DNA of 64,000 nt from Pyxidicoccus sp. MSG2 (GCF_026626705.1 NZ_JAPNKC010000001.1:12649001-12713000); one strand, 5' to 3'; counted from the first letter of the stretch, positions 49,825 to 58,464 are shown. Notes: generated by a model not told the origin, from the sequence alone. Numbers and translations: made by a program.

Positions 49825-51486
49825 ATGCGGTGGGCATGGGTGCTGGCGGCGTGGGTGCTGGTGGCCGGGTGCAAGCGCACCGAAGCACCCCGCCCCGTGG
49901 ACCCGGCGTTGGCGAAGCGCGGGCGGAGTCTCTTCCAGCGCGGCCAGAGCGTCCGGGGCGAGCCCTTGATGGGGTTCCTGGCGCCCGAGCGGGTGGAGCT
50001 GAGCGGCGGGGTGGCGGCCTGCGCGCGCTGCCATGGGCCCGGCGGCCGGGGCAGTCGCGAGGGCGGCGTGGAGGTGCCGGACATCACCCCTGGCGCGCTC
50101 GGGCATGTCCGCTCGCGCGCGGTGGGCGAGGTCGAGGACCGGGCCCGCCCGGCGTATACGCGCGAGCTGCTGCTTCGCGCTGTCACGGAGGGCGTGTCCG
50201 CGAGCGGCCGTGAGCTGGGCGTGGCCATGCCCCGGTATGCGCTGGGTGAGGTGGAGCGCGAGGAGCTGCTCGGGTACCTCCAACAACTGGGTGACCAGCC
50301 GGATCCGGGAGTCACCGCGTCCACCCTCACCGTGGGCGCCGCGCTGCCGCTCAGCGGGCGGCTCGGTCCGCTGGGACAGGAAGCCGCGGCCGTGGTGCGC
50401 GCGGTGTTCGCGGACGTGAACGCGGGCGGCGGCATCTTCCGGCGGAAGCTGGAGCTGGTGGTGGAGGACGACGCGGCCCTCCATGCGCGACCGGGAGGGA
50501 CTCTCGGGAGTCCGGACAGGCTGGCAGTGGAAGGCGGGGCATTTTCGCGGGCGCGACCGGGCGGGCCGGCAGCGGAACCGGATGCCACCTCGCGGCTGCT
50601 CGACAGGGGTGTGCTGGCGATGGTGGCCAGCGTGCGACAGGGCGCGCTGCCCTCGGACTCACTGCTGGCCCAGGAGGGCGTGCCGCTGGTGTTGCCGTTG
50701 ACGCTGGGCGGAGGCGCATCGGACGAGGACGCGCCCGTGTTCTTCCTCTACCCGGATGAGCCCGCGCTGGCGCGGCTGACGGTGCAGCATCTGGCCCGGC
50801 TGCACGAGCCCGAGCTGCGCCGCAAGCCTCTGGCCGTCGCGCATGCGGGCGGCGAGGCCGGGAGCGCGTGGGCCCGGGCGGTGCGAGAGGAGGCGGAACG
50901 CCGGGAGCTGGCACCTCCGGTGGAGCTGGCCCCGAGCGAGGACGGGACGCTGACGGAGCTGGAGGTCATGGTGAAACGGTGGGCCGCGGCACCTCCCCCC
51001 GCGGTGCTGTACGCGGGCACCTCGGCGGGACTCGGCACGCTGCTACGGGCGCTGGAGGCACATGCGCCCGGGGTGCCCGTCTTCGCTCCCGCGAGCCTCG
51101 CGGACCCGGTGGCGGTGGGAAGCTCGGCTGGGAGCGTGCGCTTCGTGTACCCGGCGGGGCTGGGAGCCCGCGCGCCCGACTTGAAGACGTTCGCCGCGTT
51201 CATGGAGCGGCATGGCCTGGAGCCGGGACACACGGCCTTCCAGCTCGGGGCCTACGCGGCGGCGCGAGTGCTGGTGGAGGCCCTCACGCGCACCGGCGCG
51301 GACGTGACGCGGGCCAGCCTGGTGCAACACCTGGAAGCGCTGCGCGACTTCGACACGGGCGTGTCTCCGCCCGTCACCTTCGGCATCAACCGGCGCGTGG
51401 GCGTGCAGGGCGCGCAGCTCGCGGCGCTGGACGTGGCCACGGGCGGGCTCGTCGCGGCGTCGGAGTGGATTCCCCTGACGCCGTGA
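49825..51486 (+). CDS. Lipoprotein fusing cytochrome c to a periplasmic ligand-binding domain
   Basis: 553 residues from ATG 49825 with GGTGAG upstream; GTG 49807 overlaps the Sco stop. Lipobox LVAGC (Cys16). Residues 28-150 form a class I cytochrome c: haem motif CARCH (66-70) and likely axial Met in GVAMPRYALGEV. From about 165 a type I periplasmic-binding (branched-chain amino-acid receptor-like) domain begins, TLTVGAALPLSGRLGPLGQEAAAVVRAVF, here given only to show the canonical P-L-S-G-x-x-x-x-x-G pattern. It runs to the end with FVYPAGLGARAPD and AYAAARVLVEAL. There is no ABC transporter next to it. The fusion suggests ligand binding linked to electron transfer, or a haem-bearing receptor at the outer face. 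Confidence 0.85.
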   Translation: MRWAWVLAAWVLVAGCKRTEAPRPVDPALAKRGRSLFQRGQSVRGEPLMGFLAPERVELSGGVAACARCHGPGGRGSREGGVEVPDITPGALGHVRSRAVGEVEDRARPAYTRELLLRAVTEGVSASGRELGVAMPRYALGEVEREELLGYLQQLGDQPDPGVTASTLTVGAALPLSGRLGPLGQEAAAVVRAVFADVNAGGGIFRRKLELVVEDDAALHARPGGTLGSPDRLAVEGGAFSRARPGGPAAEPDATSRLLDRGVLAMVASVRQGALPSDSLLAQEGVPLVLPLTLGGGASDEDAPVFFLYPDEPALARLTVQHLARLHEPELRRKPLAVAHAGGEAGSAWARAVREEAERRELAPPVELAPSEDGTLTELEVMVKRWAAAPPPAVLYAGTSAGLGTLLRALEAHAPGVPVFAPASLADPVAVGSSAGSVRFVYPAGLGARAPDLKTFAAFMERHGLEPGHTAFQLGAYAAARVLVEALTRTGADVTRASLVQHLEALRDFDTGVSPPVTFGINRRVGVQGAQLAALDVATGGLVAASEWIPLTP

Positions 51487-51525
51487 GCCAGCATGCGGGT
51501 GCAACCCTCGAAGGAGCACCCGTTG

Positions 51526-52218
51526 ATGACTCTCTTTCGTGCCCATGTAACGCCCCGTCGTCTCGCGAGGCTGCTGCTCTGTCTGGTGACGGCCACGACA
51601 GGCGCATGTCGCTCCGAGAGCGGAGAGGCGAAGCGCCGCGAGCCCGCCCGGGCAGCGACGGAGGCTCCCGCGGTGGAGCAACCCGTCGACCTGCACGGGC
51701 TCGGAGGAATCGAGGGAGTGCAGGCCTCGTATGACCAGTCCCGTCAGCCCGCCAGGTTCATCGCCGCGCTGGGGATTGTGCCGGGACAGCGGATTGCCGA
51801 TGTCGGAGCGGGCCTGGGCTACTTCACGCAGCGACTCTCGGAGGCCGTCGGTCCGGCGGGACAGGTGGTCGCGACCGACATCAACGACGAGGCCCTCAAG
51901 CGGCTTCGCGCACGCACGTCCGAGAGGAAGAACGTCGTGGTGCGCAAGGTGGAGCCGGACGAGCCGGGCCTCGAACCCGGTGCGTACGACCTCATCCTTC
52001 TCTCCGAGGTGGACCACTTCCTCTCGGACCGTGTGGCCTACCTGACCAGGCTGCGTCTCGCCCTCACCCCGAATGGCCGTATCGCGGTGACGCACCTTCG
52101 GGCGATGCGCCCTCCGCTCGTCGCCGCCGCACAGCAGGCGGGCTACTCCATCGTGTCCGAGTACAACGACCTTCCGGACCACTACCTGCTGTTCCTGCAG
52201 CCCGCGTCCAGCCAATGA
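51526..52218 (+). CDS. Lipoprotein-type class I SAM-dependent methyltransferase
   Basis: 230 residues from ATG 51526; TTG 51523 is better spaced from GGAG. The N-terminus has Arg-rich TPRRLARLLLCLVTATTGAC, ending in a lipobox Cys at about 27. The rest is a Rossmann methyltransferase: motif I IADVGAGLGYFTQRL, acidic motif II VVATDIN and motif IV YDLILLSEVDHFL. Such folds need S-adenosylmethionine, which is cytosolic, so a surface lipoprotein location is odd. Either the first Cys is not lipidated or the domain has another role. It lies 39 bp after the cytochrome/binding protein gene and ends the run. Confidence 0.8.
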   Translation: MTLFRAHVTPRRLARLLLCLVTATTGACRSESGEAKRREPARAATEAPAVEQPVDLHGLGGIEGVQASYDQSRQPARFIAALGIVPGQRIADVGAGLGYFTQRLSEAVGPAGQVVATDINDEALKRLRARTSERKNVVVRKVEPDEPGLEPGAYDLILLSEVDHFLSDRVAYLTRLRLALTPNGRIAVTHLRAMRPPLVAAAQQAGYSIVSEYNDLPDHYLLFLQPASSQ

Positions 52219-52326
52219 CCCTGGGGGTCGACCTGCTGCCCGCGGCGGGTGGTGCCTCCGACCAGGAAGCGGGATGAGGCATGTCCTCCCCGCCTGAAGC
52301 TCGATGTGGAGGCTCGAGCCTTCGCC

Positions 52327-53919
52327 TCAAGGCCCCTGGTGCTCGGACAGGATGCGCACGTTGAGCGCGCCGTTGGCGAAGAACTGGATGTTCTGCCCCA
52401 CGCGGTGCTGCTCCAGCCGGCGCTGCAGGCCGATGTCGTAGCGGCCGAGCTTCATCAGGCCATCGTTGAACCAGCCGTCACCGCTCCCGGAGCCGTCGAC
52501 GTATTCCGCGTACGTCCCGTCCTCGGGCCAGATGACGGTGTTGAGCGTCGCGGTGAAGCGCCGGAGGTCGTCATCCGTCCACGTGAGACCGGCGTCGTGC
52601 GCCTCGACGAGGAACGCGAGCACGCCGTTCGCGTGCGCCACGTCCTGCCCGGGCGGCTCGTGCGAGCCCCACCTGTCACTCCAGAACCACGCTTCCGGGT
52701 AGCGGGGGTGGGGTTCGAGCTGCGCGCGCAGGGACGCACTGACGTTGGGCAGGTCCTGGTTGATGTTGTCGAAGACGGCCTGGTAGGTGGGCCGCGCGGC
52801 GGTGTCCGCCGTCATGAGCGCCAGGTCCATGGCGATGAAGGCCCAGTGCGCGGCCAGGTGCGTGCGGCTGCGGTAGATGAAGGCGTCCGCCCCGCGCACG
52901 AACCACTTCTCGAAGATGTTCTTCTCGGTGAAGGCCAGCAGTCGCTCGTACTGCGAGCGATAGGCGGTGTTGACGTAGAGCTCGGGCGTTTCGCGGATGA
53001 CGCGCAGCAGGCGCGTGACGTAGCGCCAGCAGTAGCTCTCGTACAGCGGCACCTCCTCCCCCGCGGGGTCCGACAGGGTCGAAGCCCAGCCGAGGAAACC
53101 GTCCTTGAACTGGCTCCGGGGGAGAGACCGGGAGACGCGGGCCGTGTCGACCAGGTTGTTGACGTAGAGCAGCGCGCGGTCGAGGTACACGGTCCGTCCG
53201 GTGGCCCGGTACATCGCGGTGTTGGCGTCGATGCCGTACGCGAGGCTGTAGAAGTCCCAGCTGTCCGTCGACTTGCTCCGGGGCAGGTATTCCATCCTGT
53301 GCTCGCGCTCCCAGGTGTTCAGGAACAGCCGCTCCCACGCATCCACGGTGCGCAGTCCGGGAGGCGCCGAGGGTACGGGCGGAGGCAAGGGAACGGGCGG
53401 CGGCGCGGGGACCGAAGCGTTGGCCACCGTGAAGCTCGCGGTGGCCTCATCCACATGGAAGTCGGCGTCGTGGACGACCACCGTGAGGGAGTGGTCCCCG
53501 TCGGCGAACTGCCGCGTATCGTAGAGCGTGGCCCTCCCGTCGAGCGCCGTCCCCGCGAAGTCGAAGGGGACGCTGAGGTCCAGGGATATCGGCGAGCGCT
53601 CCCGGGTGGGTGCGTCCAGGAAGAACTCCACCCGGGTGATGCCACTTCCAGCGCCGTGGGCCACGAAGATGGCAACGCTGCCCTGGAGCGTGCTCCCCGC
53701 GAGCGCCTGTTCTTCCGCACGGTCCGGGGAGCGACTGACCCTGAGGGCCGAGGCATTGAACAGGCCTGGCCGCTCGTCGGTGGGCGTGGACGCAGGGGGC
53801 GGCTGGCCGTCTGGCGCGCCCTTTTCGGCGCTCTCACAGGCGCACGCAGACAGGAGCAGGAGCGCCAGGGCGAAGCACGTGGAGAGCCCACGGGTGCGTC
53901 GACCACGGAATGTCGACAT
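52327..53919 (-). CDS. Lipoprotein with Ig-like domain and probable helical-barrel domain
   Basis: 530 residues. ATG 53919 has AAGGA about 9 nt upstream. Signal peptide with lipobox LLLSAC (Cys26) and a second Cys two on. Residues 60-165 form an Ig-like sandwich (SVAIFVAHGAGSGITRVEFFLD, DGDHSLTVVVHDADF), as in Big_7/cadherin-like spacers. A Pro-rich hinge (APPPVPLPPPVPSAPP) follows. The C-terminal 340 residues are helical and aromatic-rich (YLPRSKSTDSWDFYSLAYGIDAN, THLAAHWAFIAMDLALM), resembling (alpha/alpha)6 toroids of polysaccharide lyases or hydrolases. I cannot name catalytic residues. A role in polysaccharide binding or cleavage at the surface is a guess. Confidence 0.72.
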   Translation of the reverse strand: MSTFRGRRTRGLSTCFALALLLLSACACESAEKGAPDGQPPPASTPTDERPGLFNASALRVSRSPDRAEEQALAGSTLQGSVAIFVAHGAGSGITRVEFFLDAPTRERSPISLDLSVPFDFAGTALDGRATLYDTRQFADGDHSLTVVVHDADFHVDEATASFTVANASVPAPPPVPLPPPVPSAPPGLRTVDAWERLFLNTWEREHRMEYLPRSKSTDSWDFYSLAYGIDANTAMYRATGRTVYLDRALLYVNNLVDTARVSRSLPRSQFKDGFLGWASTLSDPAGEEVPLYESYCWRYVTRLLRVIRETPELYVNTAYRSQYERLLAFTEKNIFEKWFVRGADAFIYRSRTHLAAHWAFIAMDLALMTADTAARPTYQAVFDNINQDLPNVSASLRAQLEPHPRYPEAWFWSDRWGSHEPPGQDVAHANGVLAFLVEAHDAGLTWTDDDLRRFTATLNTVIWPEDGTYAEYVDGSGSGDGWFNDGLMKLGRYDIGLQRRLEQHRVGQNIQFFANGALNVRILSEHQGP

Positions 53920-54038
53920 CGAGACTGTCCTTGAGTCGGGTCACCGCCCCTACCCGTCGAGGGTGGATGCGGCCGTGGACTTCCCCAAGGGGGCCACGAG
54001 GGCAGGCGCGCGCTCGGCACCGGACGCCCTGCCCGACA

Positions 54039-55466
54039 TCAGGCCAGGGTGCCGCGGTTCGGTTCCGGCCGGGTCTGGACCGCGCCCGCGGCGACGGGCA
54101 CCTCGAGGACCACCTCCGCCCCGCCCGCGGCACTGTCCGCTACGTACGCACGGCCGCCATGCTTCGCCGCCACCTCGCGGACGATGGCCAGCCCCAACCC
54201 CACCCCGGGCCTGCCGGCCGCGGTGTCCGCCAGCCGGTGGAAGGGGGCGAACACCGCTTCACGCGCGGCGGGTGGAATACCCGGTCCGTCATCCGACACG
54301 CTGACCCGGTAGCGCTCCGCCTCCCGCGACAGCCGCACGCGGATCTCCCCACCCTCCGGTGAGAACTTCAGGGCGTTGGCCAGCAGGTTGTCCACCGCCT
54401 GCCGCAGCCCTCCCGCATCGAAGTGCGCCTCCGCGGGCTCCGGCGCGTCCAGGTGGATGAGCAGGCCCCGCCGCTCCGCCTCCGCGCGTGCTCCCTCCAC
54501 CGCCTGGGCCACCACCACCGCCAGGTCCCCCTTCTTGCGGTCCCACGCCCCCCGCCCCACCGATGCCAGGTCCAGCAGGCTCCCCGCCAGCACCGCCAGT
54601 CGCTCCACCTCGCGCCGCGCCTCGCGCAGGCTGGCCCGGAGCTCCTCCGGCTCCCGCTCCCGTCGCAGCGCCAGGTCCATGGTCGTCCGCATCAGTGACA
54701 GCGGCGTGCGCAGCTCATGCGCCGCGTCCGCGATGAGCCGCTCCTGCGCCTCCCTCGCGCCCCGCAGCCGCTGCGTCGCCTCGGCCAGCACCGCCCGCAG
54801 CTCGCCAATCTCGTCACGGCCCAGGTCCTCCGCCGGCGCGTTCGAGAAGTCCCCCTCGCGCAACTGGCCCAGGTGCCCGGTAATCGCATCCAGCCTCCGG
54901 GCCAGCCGCCGGGCCTGGAGCGTCTGCACCCCCAGCAGCAGGAGCCCTGTCACCGCCGCCAGCGAGAAGGCCATGCGGTAGTACGTGCCCACCGAGCCAT
55001 CCACCTGCCCCAGCGACGCCGACAGCCGCAGGGCGAACCGCTCCCCGTGCGGCGAGCGCACGTTCACCAGCACCTCGCGCCACCGGCCACCGTCCGCGTC
55101 CGTCCGCGTGGAGAGCGCCGGCTCCGCGCCGGGCACACCGGGCACGAGGCGCTCCTCCAGGTGGGCCTGCTCCGGGAGCGGCGGGTAGCGCATCACCAGC
55201 ATTCCATCCGGCCCGTAGAGGTAGCCCTGCGGCGCGAAGGGACGCACCTGGTCCACCAGCGGGGACACCGCCATGTGCAGGTGCACCTCCTGGTCGGGGC
55301 CGTCGAAGAGGCTGACGCTCTCCACCGCGGCCTGCGCCAGCAGCGCCCGGTCCAGCGAGCGCTCCAGGTCATAGCGGAACAGCCGCCCCGCGATGACCAG
55401 CGCAGCGAGCGTGGCCAGCGTCGGAACCAGCGCCCCCAACAGCCACAGCCGCCGCGTCAGCGTCAA
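54039..55466 (-). CDS. Sensor histidine kinase of an OmpR-type two-component system
   Basis: 475 residues from TTG 55466, which overlaps the regulator stop codon (TTGA); no ATG or GTG lies nearby in frame. Two TM segments (WLLGALVPTLATLAALVIAGRLF near the start and FSLAAVTGLLLLGVQTL near 180) flank a periplasmic sensor of about 145 residues. HAMP (to about 255), HisKA with DAAHELRTPLSLM, and HATPase_c (N box NLLANALKFSPEGG, DDGPGIP, GVGLGLAI) follow. All kinase motifs are intact. It should phosphorylate the adjacent OmpR-family regulator. The signal is unknown. The overlap ensures coupled synthesis. Confidence 0.9.
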   Translation of the reverse strand: MTLTRRLWLLGALVPTLATLAALVIAGRLFRYDLERSLDRALLAQAAVESVSLFDGPDQEVHLHMAVSPLVDQVRPFAPQGYLYGPDGMLVMRYPPLPEQAHLEERLVPGVPGAEPALSTRTDADGGRWREVLVNVRSPHGERFALRLSASLGQVDGSVGTYYRMAFSLAAVTGLLLLGVQTLQARRLARRLDAITGHLGQLREGDFSNAPAEDLGRDEIGELRAVLAEATQRLRGAREAQERLIADAAHELRTPLSLMRTTMDLALRREREPEELRASLREARREVERLAVLAGSLLDLASVGRGAWDRKKGDLAVVVAQAVEGARAEAERRGLLIHLDAPEPAEAHFDAGGLRQAVDNLLANALKFSPEGGEIRVRLSREAERYRVSVSDDGPGIPPAAREAVFAPFHRLADTAAGRPGVGLGLAIVREVAAKHGGRAYVADSAAGGAEVVLEVPVAAGAVQTRPEPNRGTLA

Positions 55467-56152
55467 GGCGACCCGTCCCCGGATGCCACCACCAGCTTGT
55501 AACCCACGCCCCGCACGGAGCGGATGGTGACGTCCGTCGCCTCCAGCCGCTCCAGCTTCGTGCGCAGGTAGCCCACGTAGACCTCCAGCACGTTGCCACT
55601 GCCGTCGAAGTCCGGCCCCCACGCCTGGGTCAGCAGCCGGGCTCGCACCTGGGGCTCTCCCGGATGCTTCGCCAGCGCGGAGAAGAGCGCGAACTCGCGC
55701 GCCGTCAGCGGCTCCTCGCGCGCGCCCTGGCGCAACACCCGGCGGCCGGGGTCCAGCACCAGGCCCCCGAGCCGCAGCAGCCCATCCTCCGGCTCGCCCC
55801 TGCGGCACAGCGCCTCCAGGCGCGCCAGCAGCTCGTCGAAGTCGAAGGGCTTCACCAGGTAGTCGTCCGCGCCCGAGCGCAGCCCCGCCACCTTCTCCGG
55901 CGTCGTGCCTCGCGCGGTGAGCATCAACACCGGCGTGCGCACCCCGGCGCTCCTCCAGTGCTTCAGCAGCGTGAGGCCATCCACGCCCGGCAGGGCCCAG
56001 TCGAGGATGATGACCTCGTAGCCATCCTGAGCACCGCGCTCCCGCGCCTCGCGGCCCTCCGAGCACACGTCCACTGTGTGGCCCTCCTCCGCCAACCCGC
56101 GCTGGAGGAGCGCCACCATCTTCTCCTCGTCCTCGACGAGCAGGATCTTCAC
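55463..56152 (-). CDS. OmpR/PhoB-family response regulator
   Basis: 229 residues from GTG 56152, with AAGGGGGG about 8 nt upstream. Receiver domain (1-120): acidic pocket LVEDEEKM, phospho-Asp in VIILDWALPGVDG, and conserved Thr and Lys in MLTARG and LVKPFDF. C-terminal winged helix (about 128-222) with LTAREFALFSALAKHPGEP and VEVYVGYLRTKLE-like recognition region. It would bind direct-repeat operators and control envelope or efflux genes. Paired with the downstream kinase by a 4-bp overlap. Upstream, 122 bp separate it from the NGLSF lipoprotein gene on the same strand. Confidence 0.93.
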   Translation of the reverse strand: MKILLVEDEEKMVALLQRGLAEEGHTVDVCSEGREARERGAQDGYEVIILDWALPGVDGLTLLKHWRSAGVRTPVLMLTARGTTPEKVAGLRSGADDYLVKPFDFDELLARLEALCRRGEPEDGLLRLGGLVLDPGRRVLRQGAREEPLTAREFALFSALAKHPGEPQVRARLLTQAWGPDFDGSGNVLEVYVGYLRTKLERLEATDVTIRSVRGVGYKLVVASGDGSP

Positions 56153-56274
56153 GGTACAGCCCCCCTTCGGAGGCCACTGCCAGCCTCACACCCGTGTGCA
56201 CTTTTTCACGGTTGTGCCGGGCGGAGCCAGACCCTCGGGGACGGGCCGCGCGGACGCCCATGACGCGCCCGGAC

Positions 56275-57234
56275 TCACCCGCCGCAGACGCCGCAGTCCG
56301 GGAGGCAGCTGTTGTACCAGTTGACGTTCCCGCACGACTCGGTCACCTGGCAGATGCCATCACCGCACCGGTAGATGTCCCGGTCCCTCAGCCGCGTGAC
56401 GAGGGGCCGGTACGTGACGTTCGCGTAGGTGCATTGGGCGTAGAACAACCCCGAGGCATCCAGCGTGCAATGACTGGCGCACTCGCCGACGAAGTAGATG
56501 GGCAGGCACTGCCTGCGCTGGCTCCCCGAGCCGTCCACCACGGCGCACGCCCGCGAACTGCTCAAGCTCTGGTTCAGCAGCGTCCCCCGACTGCCCGCGT
56601 AGATGCCCTGCCCGGTGAAGAGGTTGCCGAAGAAGCACGACTCCTGCTTCGGGAAGGTGTTCAGCTCATCGCTCGTATACGGGATGACCTGCCCCTGCGC
56701 GTGCCGGCCCAGCACGGAGATGGGGACATTCACCCCGTAGGGATTCACATGGGCGGCGAGGCACGCGGAGACGAGCTGCTGCTCGAGCGTCGACGCTGGC
56801 GAGCCACCGGCCCACACCGGCGCCAGTCCCAGGGCTCCTGGCCAGGTATACGTCTGTCCCGACGTGGGCTGCGTGTACGTGCGCGTCTGTCCCGCCGCCA
56901 CGGCACAGCGGACGAGGTAGCGCATCACCTCGTTGGCCTTCGCCGGATTGGAGTCGAACCACGAATGAAAGGACGGCGTCGTCAGGCCGTTGAACGACAG
57001 CCCGTTGAAAGACAGGCCATTGAATGACAGGCCGTTGAATGACAAGCCATTGAGGGACAGGTTGTTGTCGGTCTCGACGTCCTGGCCCTGGGTACGAAGC
57101 GCGGGGGGCTCGGCGGGAGGGTCCTCCACCGGCCCGCACCCTCCCGTCCCCAGCAGCAGGACACACGACGCCAGGGACCACGAAGCGACACGACTTCTCA
57201 TGCCGCGGCAGCGGCCGGACTCGACGGTCTGCAT
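56275..57234 (-). CDS. Lipoprotein with NGLSF pentapeptide repeats and Cys-rich C-terminus
   Basis: 319 residues from ATG 57234, with GAGGGGAA 5 nt upstream. The signal has a basic region with a Cys, then a lipobox (GTGGC, Cys33). After a Pro/Glu linker come five Asn-Gly-Leu-Ser-Phe/Leu pentapeptides in a row (about residues 59-83). The main body holds many cysteines and a WPGALGLAPVW region. The last 35 residues (CGDGICQVTESCGN, CLPDCGVCGG) form a Cys-knot-like module related to DUF4215-type repeats. Similar NGL-repeat lipoproteins are numerous in myxobacteria, but their role is not known. Likely surface-exposed. Confidence 0.82.
   Translation of the reverse strand: MQTVESGRCRGMRSRVASWSLASCVLLLGTGGCGPVEDPPAEPPALRTQGQDVETDNNLSLNGLSFNGLSFNGLSFNGLSFNGLTTPSFHSWFDSNPAKANEVMRYLVRCAVAAGQTRTYTQPTSGQTYTWPGALGLAPVWAGGSPASTLEQQLVSACLAAHVNPYGVNVPISVLGRHAQGQVIPYTSDELNTFPKQESCFFGNLFTGQGIYAGSRGTLLNQSLSSSRACAVVDGSGSQRRQCLPIYFVGECASHCTLDASGLFYAQCTYANVTYRPLVTRLRDRDIYRCGDGICQVTESCGNVNWYNSCLPDCGVCGG
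56986..57060 (-). repeat. Five tandem 15-bp repeats
   Basis: Five consecutive 15-mers of consensus GCCRTTGAATGACAG (plus strand) code for the NGLSF pentapeptides of the lipoprotein. Copies differ by one to four bases, so unit-number change by slippage is possible. Confidence 0.85.
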
Positions 57235-57441
57235 GTGCTTCCCCTCAGGGGACAGCGGACTCACGCCGGGCGGCGCAAGACATCATCCGCCCGGGAGGGA
57301 AGCTTGGACGACCGGGCCGGGTGTCCCTCGCATCCACCATGGATGTAAAAATCACAGTACCTGAACGGCCCCGGCTCCGCCCCCGGCCGTCCCGCGTTCA
57401 TCCAATGACAGACATCCGCTCCATCCGCGACTGGACACAGA

Positions 57442-57479
57442 CGTGGGCCAGCATCCAGAACTGGATATTGGGGCCCACG
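57442..57479 (-). terminator. Two-tier hairpin downstream of the alpha/beta hydrolase gene
   Basis: Outer arms CGTGGGCC (57442-57449) and GGCCCACG (57472-57479) enclose inner arms ATCCAG (57453-57458) and CTGGAT (57461-57466). All pairs are perfect. It lies 20 nt past the hydrolase stop, a good position for a 3' end. No clear T-run. Confidence 0.45.
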
Positions 57480-57498
57480 AAATTGTGGCCGCCGTGTT

Positions 57499-58464
57499 TC
57501 AGCCCGGAAGCGGCTCGGCGGGCGAGCCCGGACGGGCCGCCTCCATGCCGTGCTGCACGAGGAAGGCGCGCACGGCGTCGGCGATCTCCGTGCCCGCCTC
57601 CAGGAGCCCCGCGTGGCCGGCGTCATCCACCCGCATCCAGTGCGCGTGGGGCATGGCATCGCGCATGCGCTCCACCTCGCTCAGGGGCACCAGGGTGTCA
57701 TCTCTCGCGGCGATGATGAGCGTGGGCACCCTCACGCGGCCCACCACGTCCCACGCGTGTCCCTCCGCCAGCCCGCGCAGCGTGTACCAGTACGCCTCCG
57801 GGCTCATCCGCCGCAGTGCATGCATGAACTCGTCGATGTCCGCGCGTGGCGCCCGGGCGCGCAGCGCGCCCACCGCGCGTCCCAGTGGATAGGCGAAGCG
57901 GCTGGCCATCACCGCGTGCGCCACCGGCGCCGCCAGCGGCAGCGCGGGCGTGGTGGCCCGGAACAGGCCCCGGGTGGCGGACAGCGCCACGCGCGCGCGC
58001 AGGCTGTCCTTCCCCGAGCCCGGCGCCCCGGGCGTGCCGGCGATGAGCGTCATCGCGGGCACCAGGTCCGGCCGCTTCCGGTACAGCTCGAGCAGGACGC
58101 GCACCCCCATGGAGAAGGCCACGTGCAGCGGCGGCCGCCCGTTGCCCCGGGCCATCACGGCCTCGGTGACGCGCTCCAGATCATCCACGTGCACGGGCAC
58201 GCGGTAGTCGCCGCTGATGGAATTCTCGCTGCTGCCGTGCCCGCGGTAGTTCCAGTGCACCACCCGGTGGTCCTGCTCCAGGTTGGCGACGATGTAGCGC
58301 CAGAAGTTCTCCGACGTGCCGATGCCGTTGGTCAGCAGCACCGTCGGCCGCTCCGCGAGCTCCGTGTCGGCGGAGTCCTCCAGCAGGTTGCCTTGGTGTG
58401 TATGCCAGGCCACCCGGGTCCCATCCGGGGCGGTGACGAAGCGCGTGGAGCGGCGGTAGGGCAT
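57499..58464 (-). CDS. Alpha/beta hydrolase
   Basis: 321 residues from ATG 58464, chosen for GGAAG 5 nt upstream over ATG 58479. Typical alpha/beta-hydrolase fold: oxyanion region TNGIGTSENFW, nucleophile elbow AFSMG (Ala replaces the first Gly of GxSxG), acid in IIAARDDTLVP and catalytic His in DDAGHAGLLE. A hydrophobic cap (ALPLAAPVAHAVMASRFA) suggests a lipid-like or hydrophobic ester substrate. Cytosolic, without a signal peptide. Divergent from the phytanoyl-CoA-dioxygenase-like gene (131 bp apart), with which it may share a lipid pathway; this is inferred only from position. Confidence 0.87.
   Translation of the reverse strand: MPYRRSTRFVTAPDGTRVAWHTHQGNLLEDSADTELAERPTVLLTNGIGTSENFWRYIVANLEQDHRVVHWNYRGHGSSENSISGDYRVPVHVDDLERVTEAVMARGNGRPPLHVAFSMGVRVLLELYRKRPDLVPAMTLIAGTPGAPGSGKDSLRARVALSATRGLFRATTPALPLAAPVAHAVMASRFAYPLGRAVGALRARAPRADIDEFMHALRRMSPEAYWYTLRGLAEGHAWDVVGRVRVPTLIIAARDDTLVPLSEVERMRDAMPHAHWMRVDDAGHAGLLEAGTEIADAVRAFLVQHGMEAARPGSPAEPLPG

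Noticed and set aside
56950..56962. tRNA T-arm-like sequence (GGTTCGACTCC on the minus strand)
   Set aside because: It lies inside the NGLSF lipoprotein coding frame and no acceptor, D or anticodon arms fit around it.
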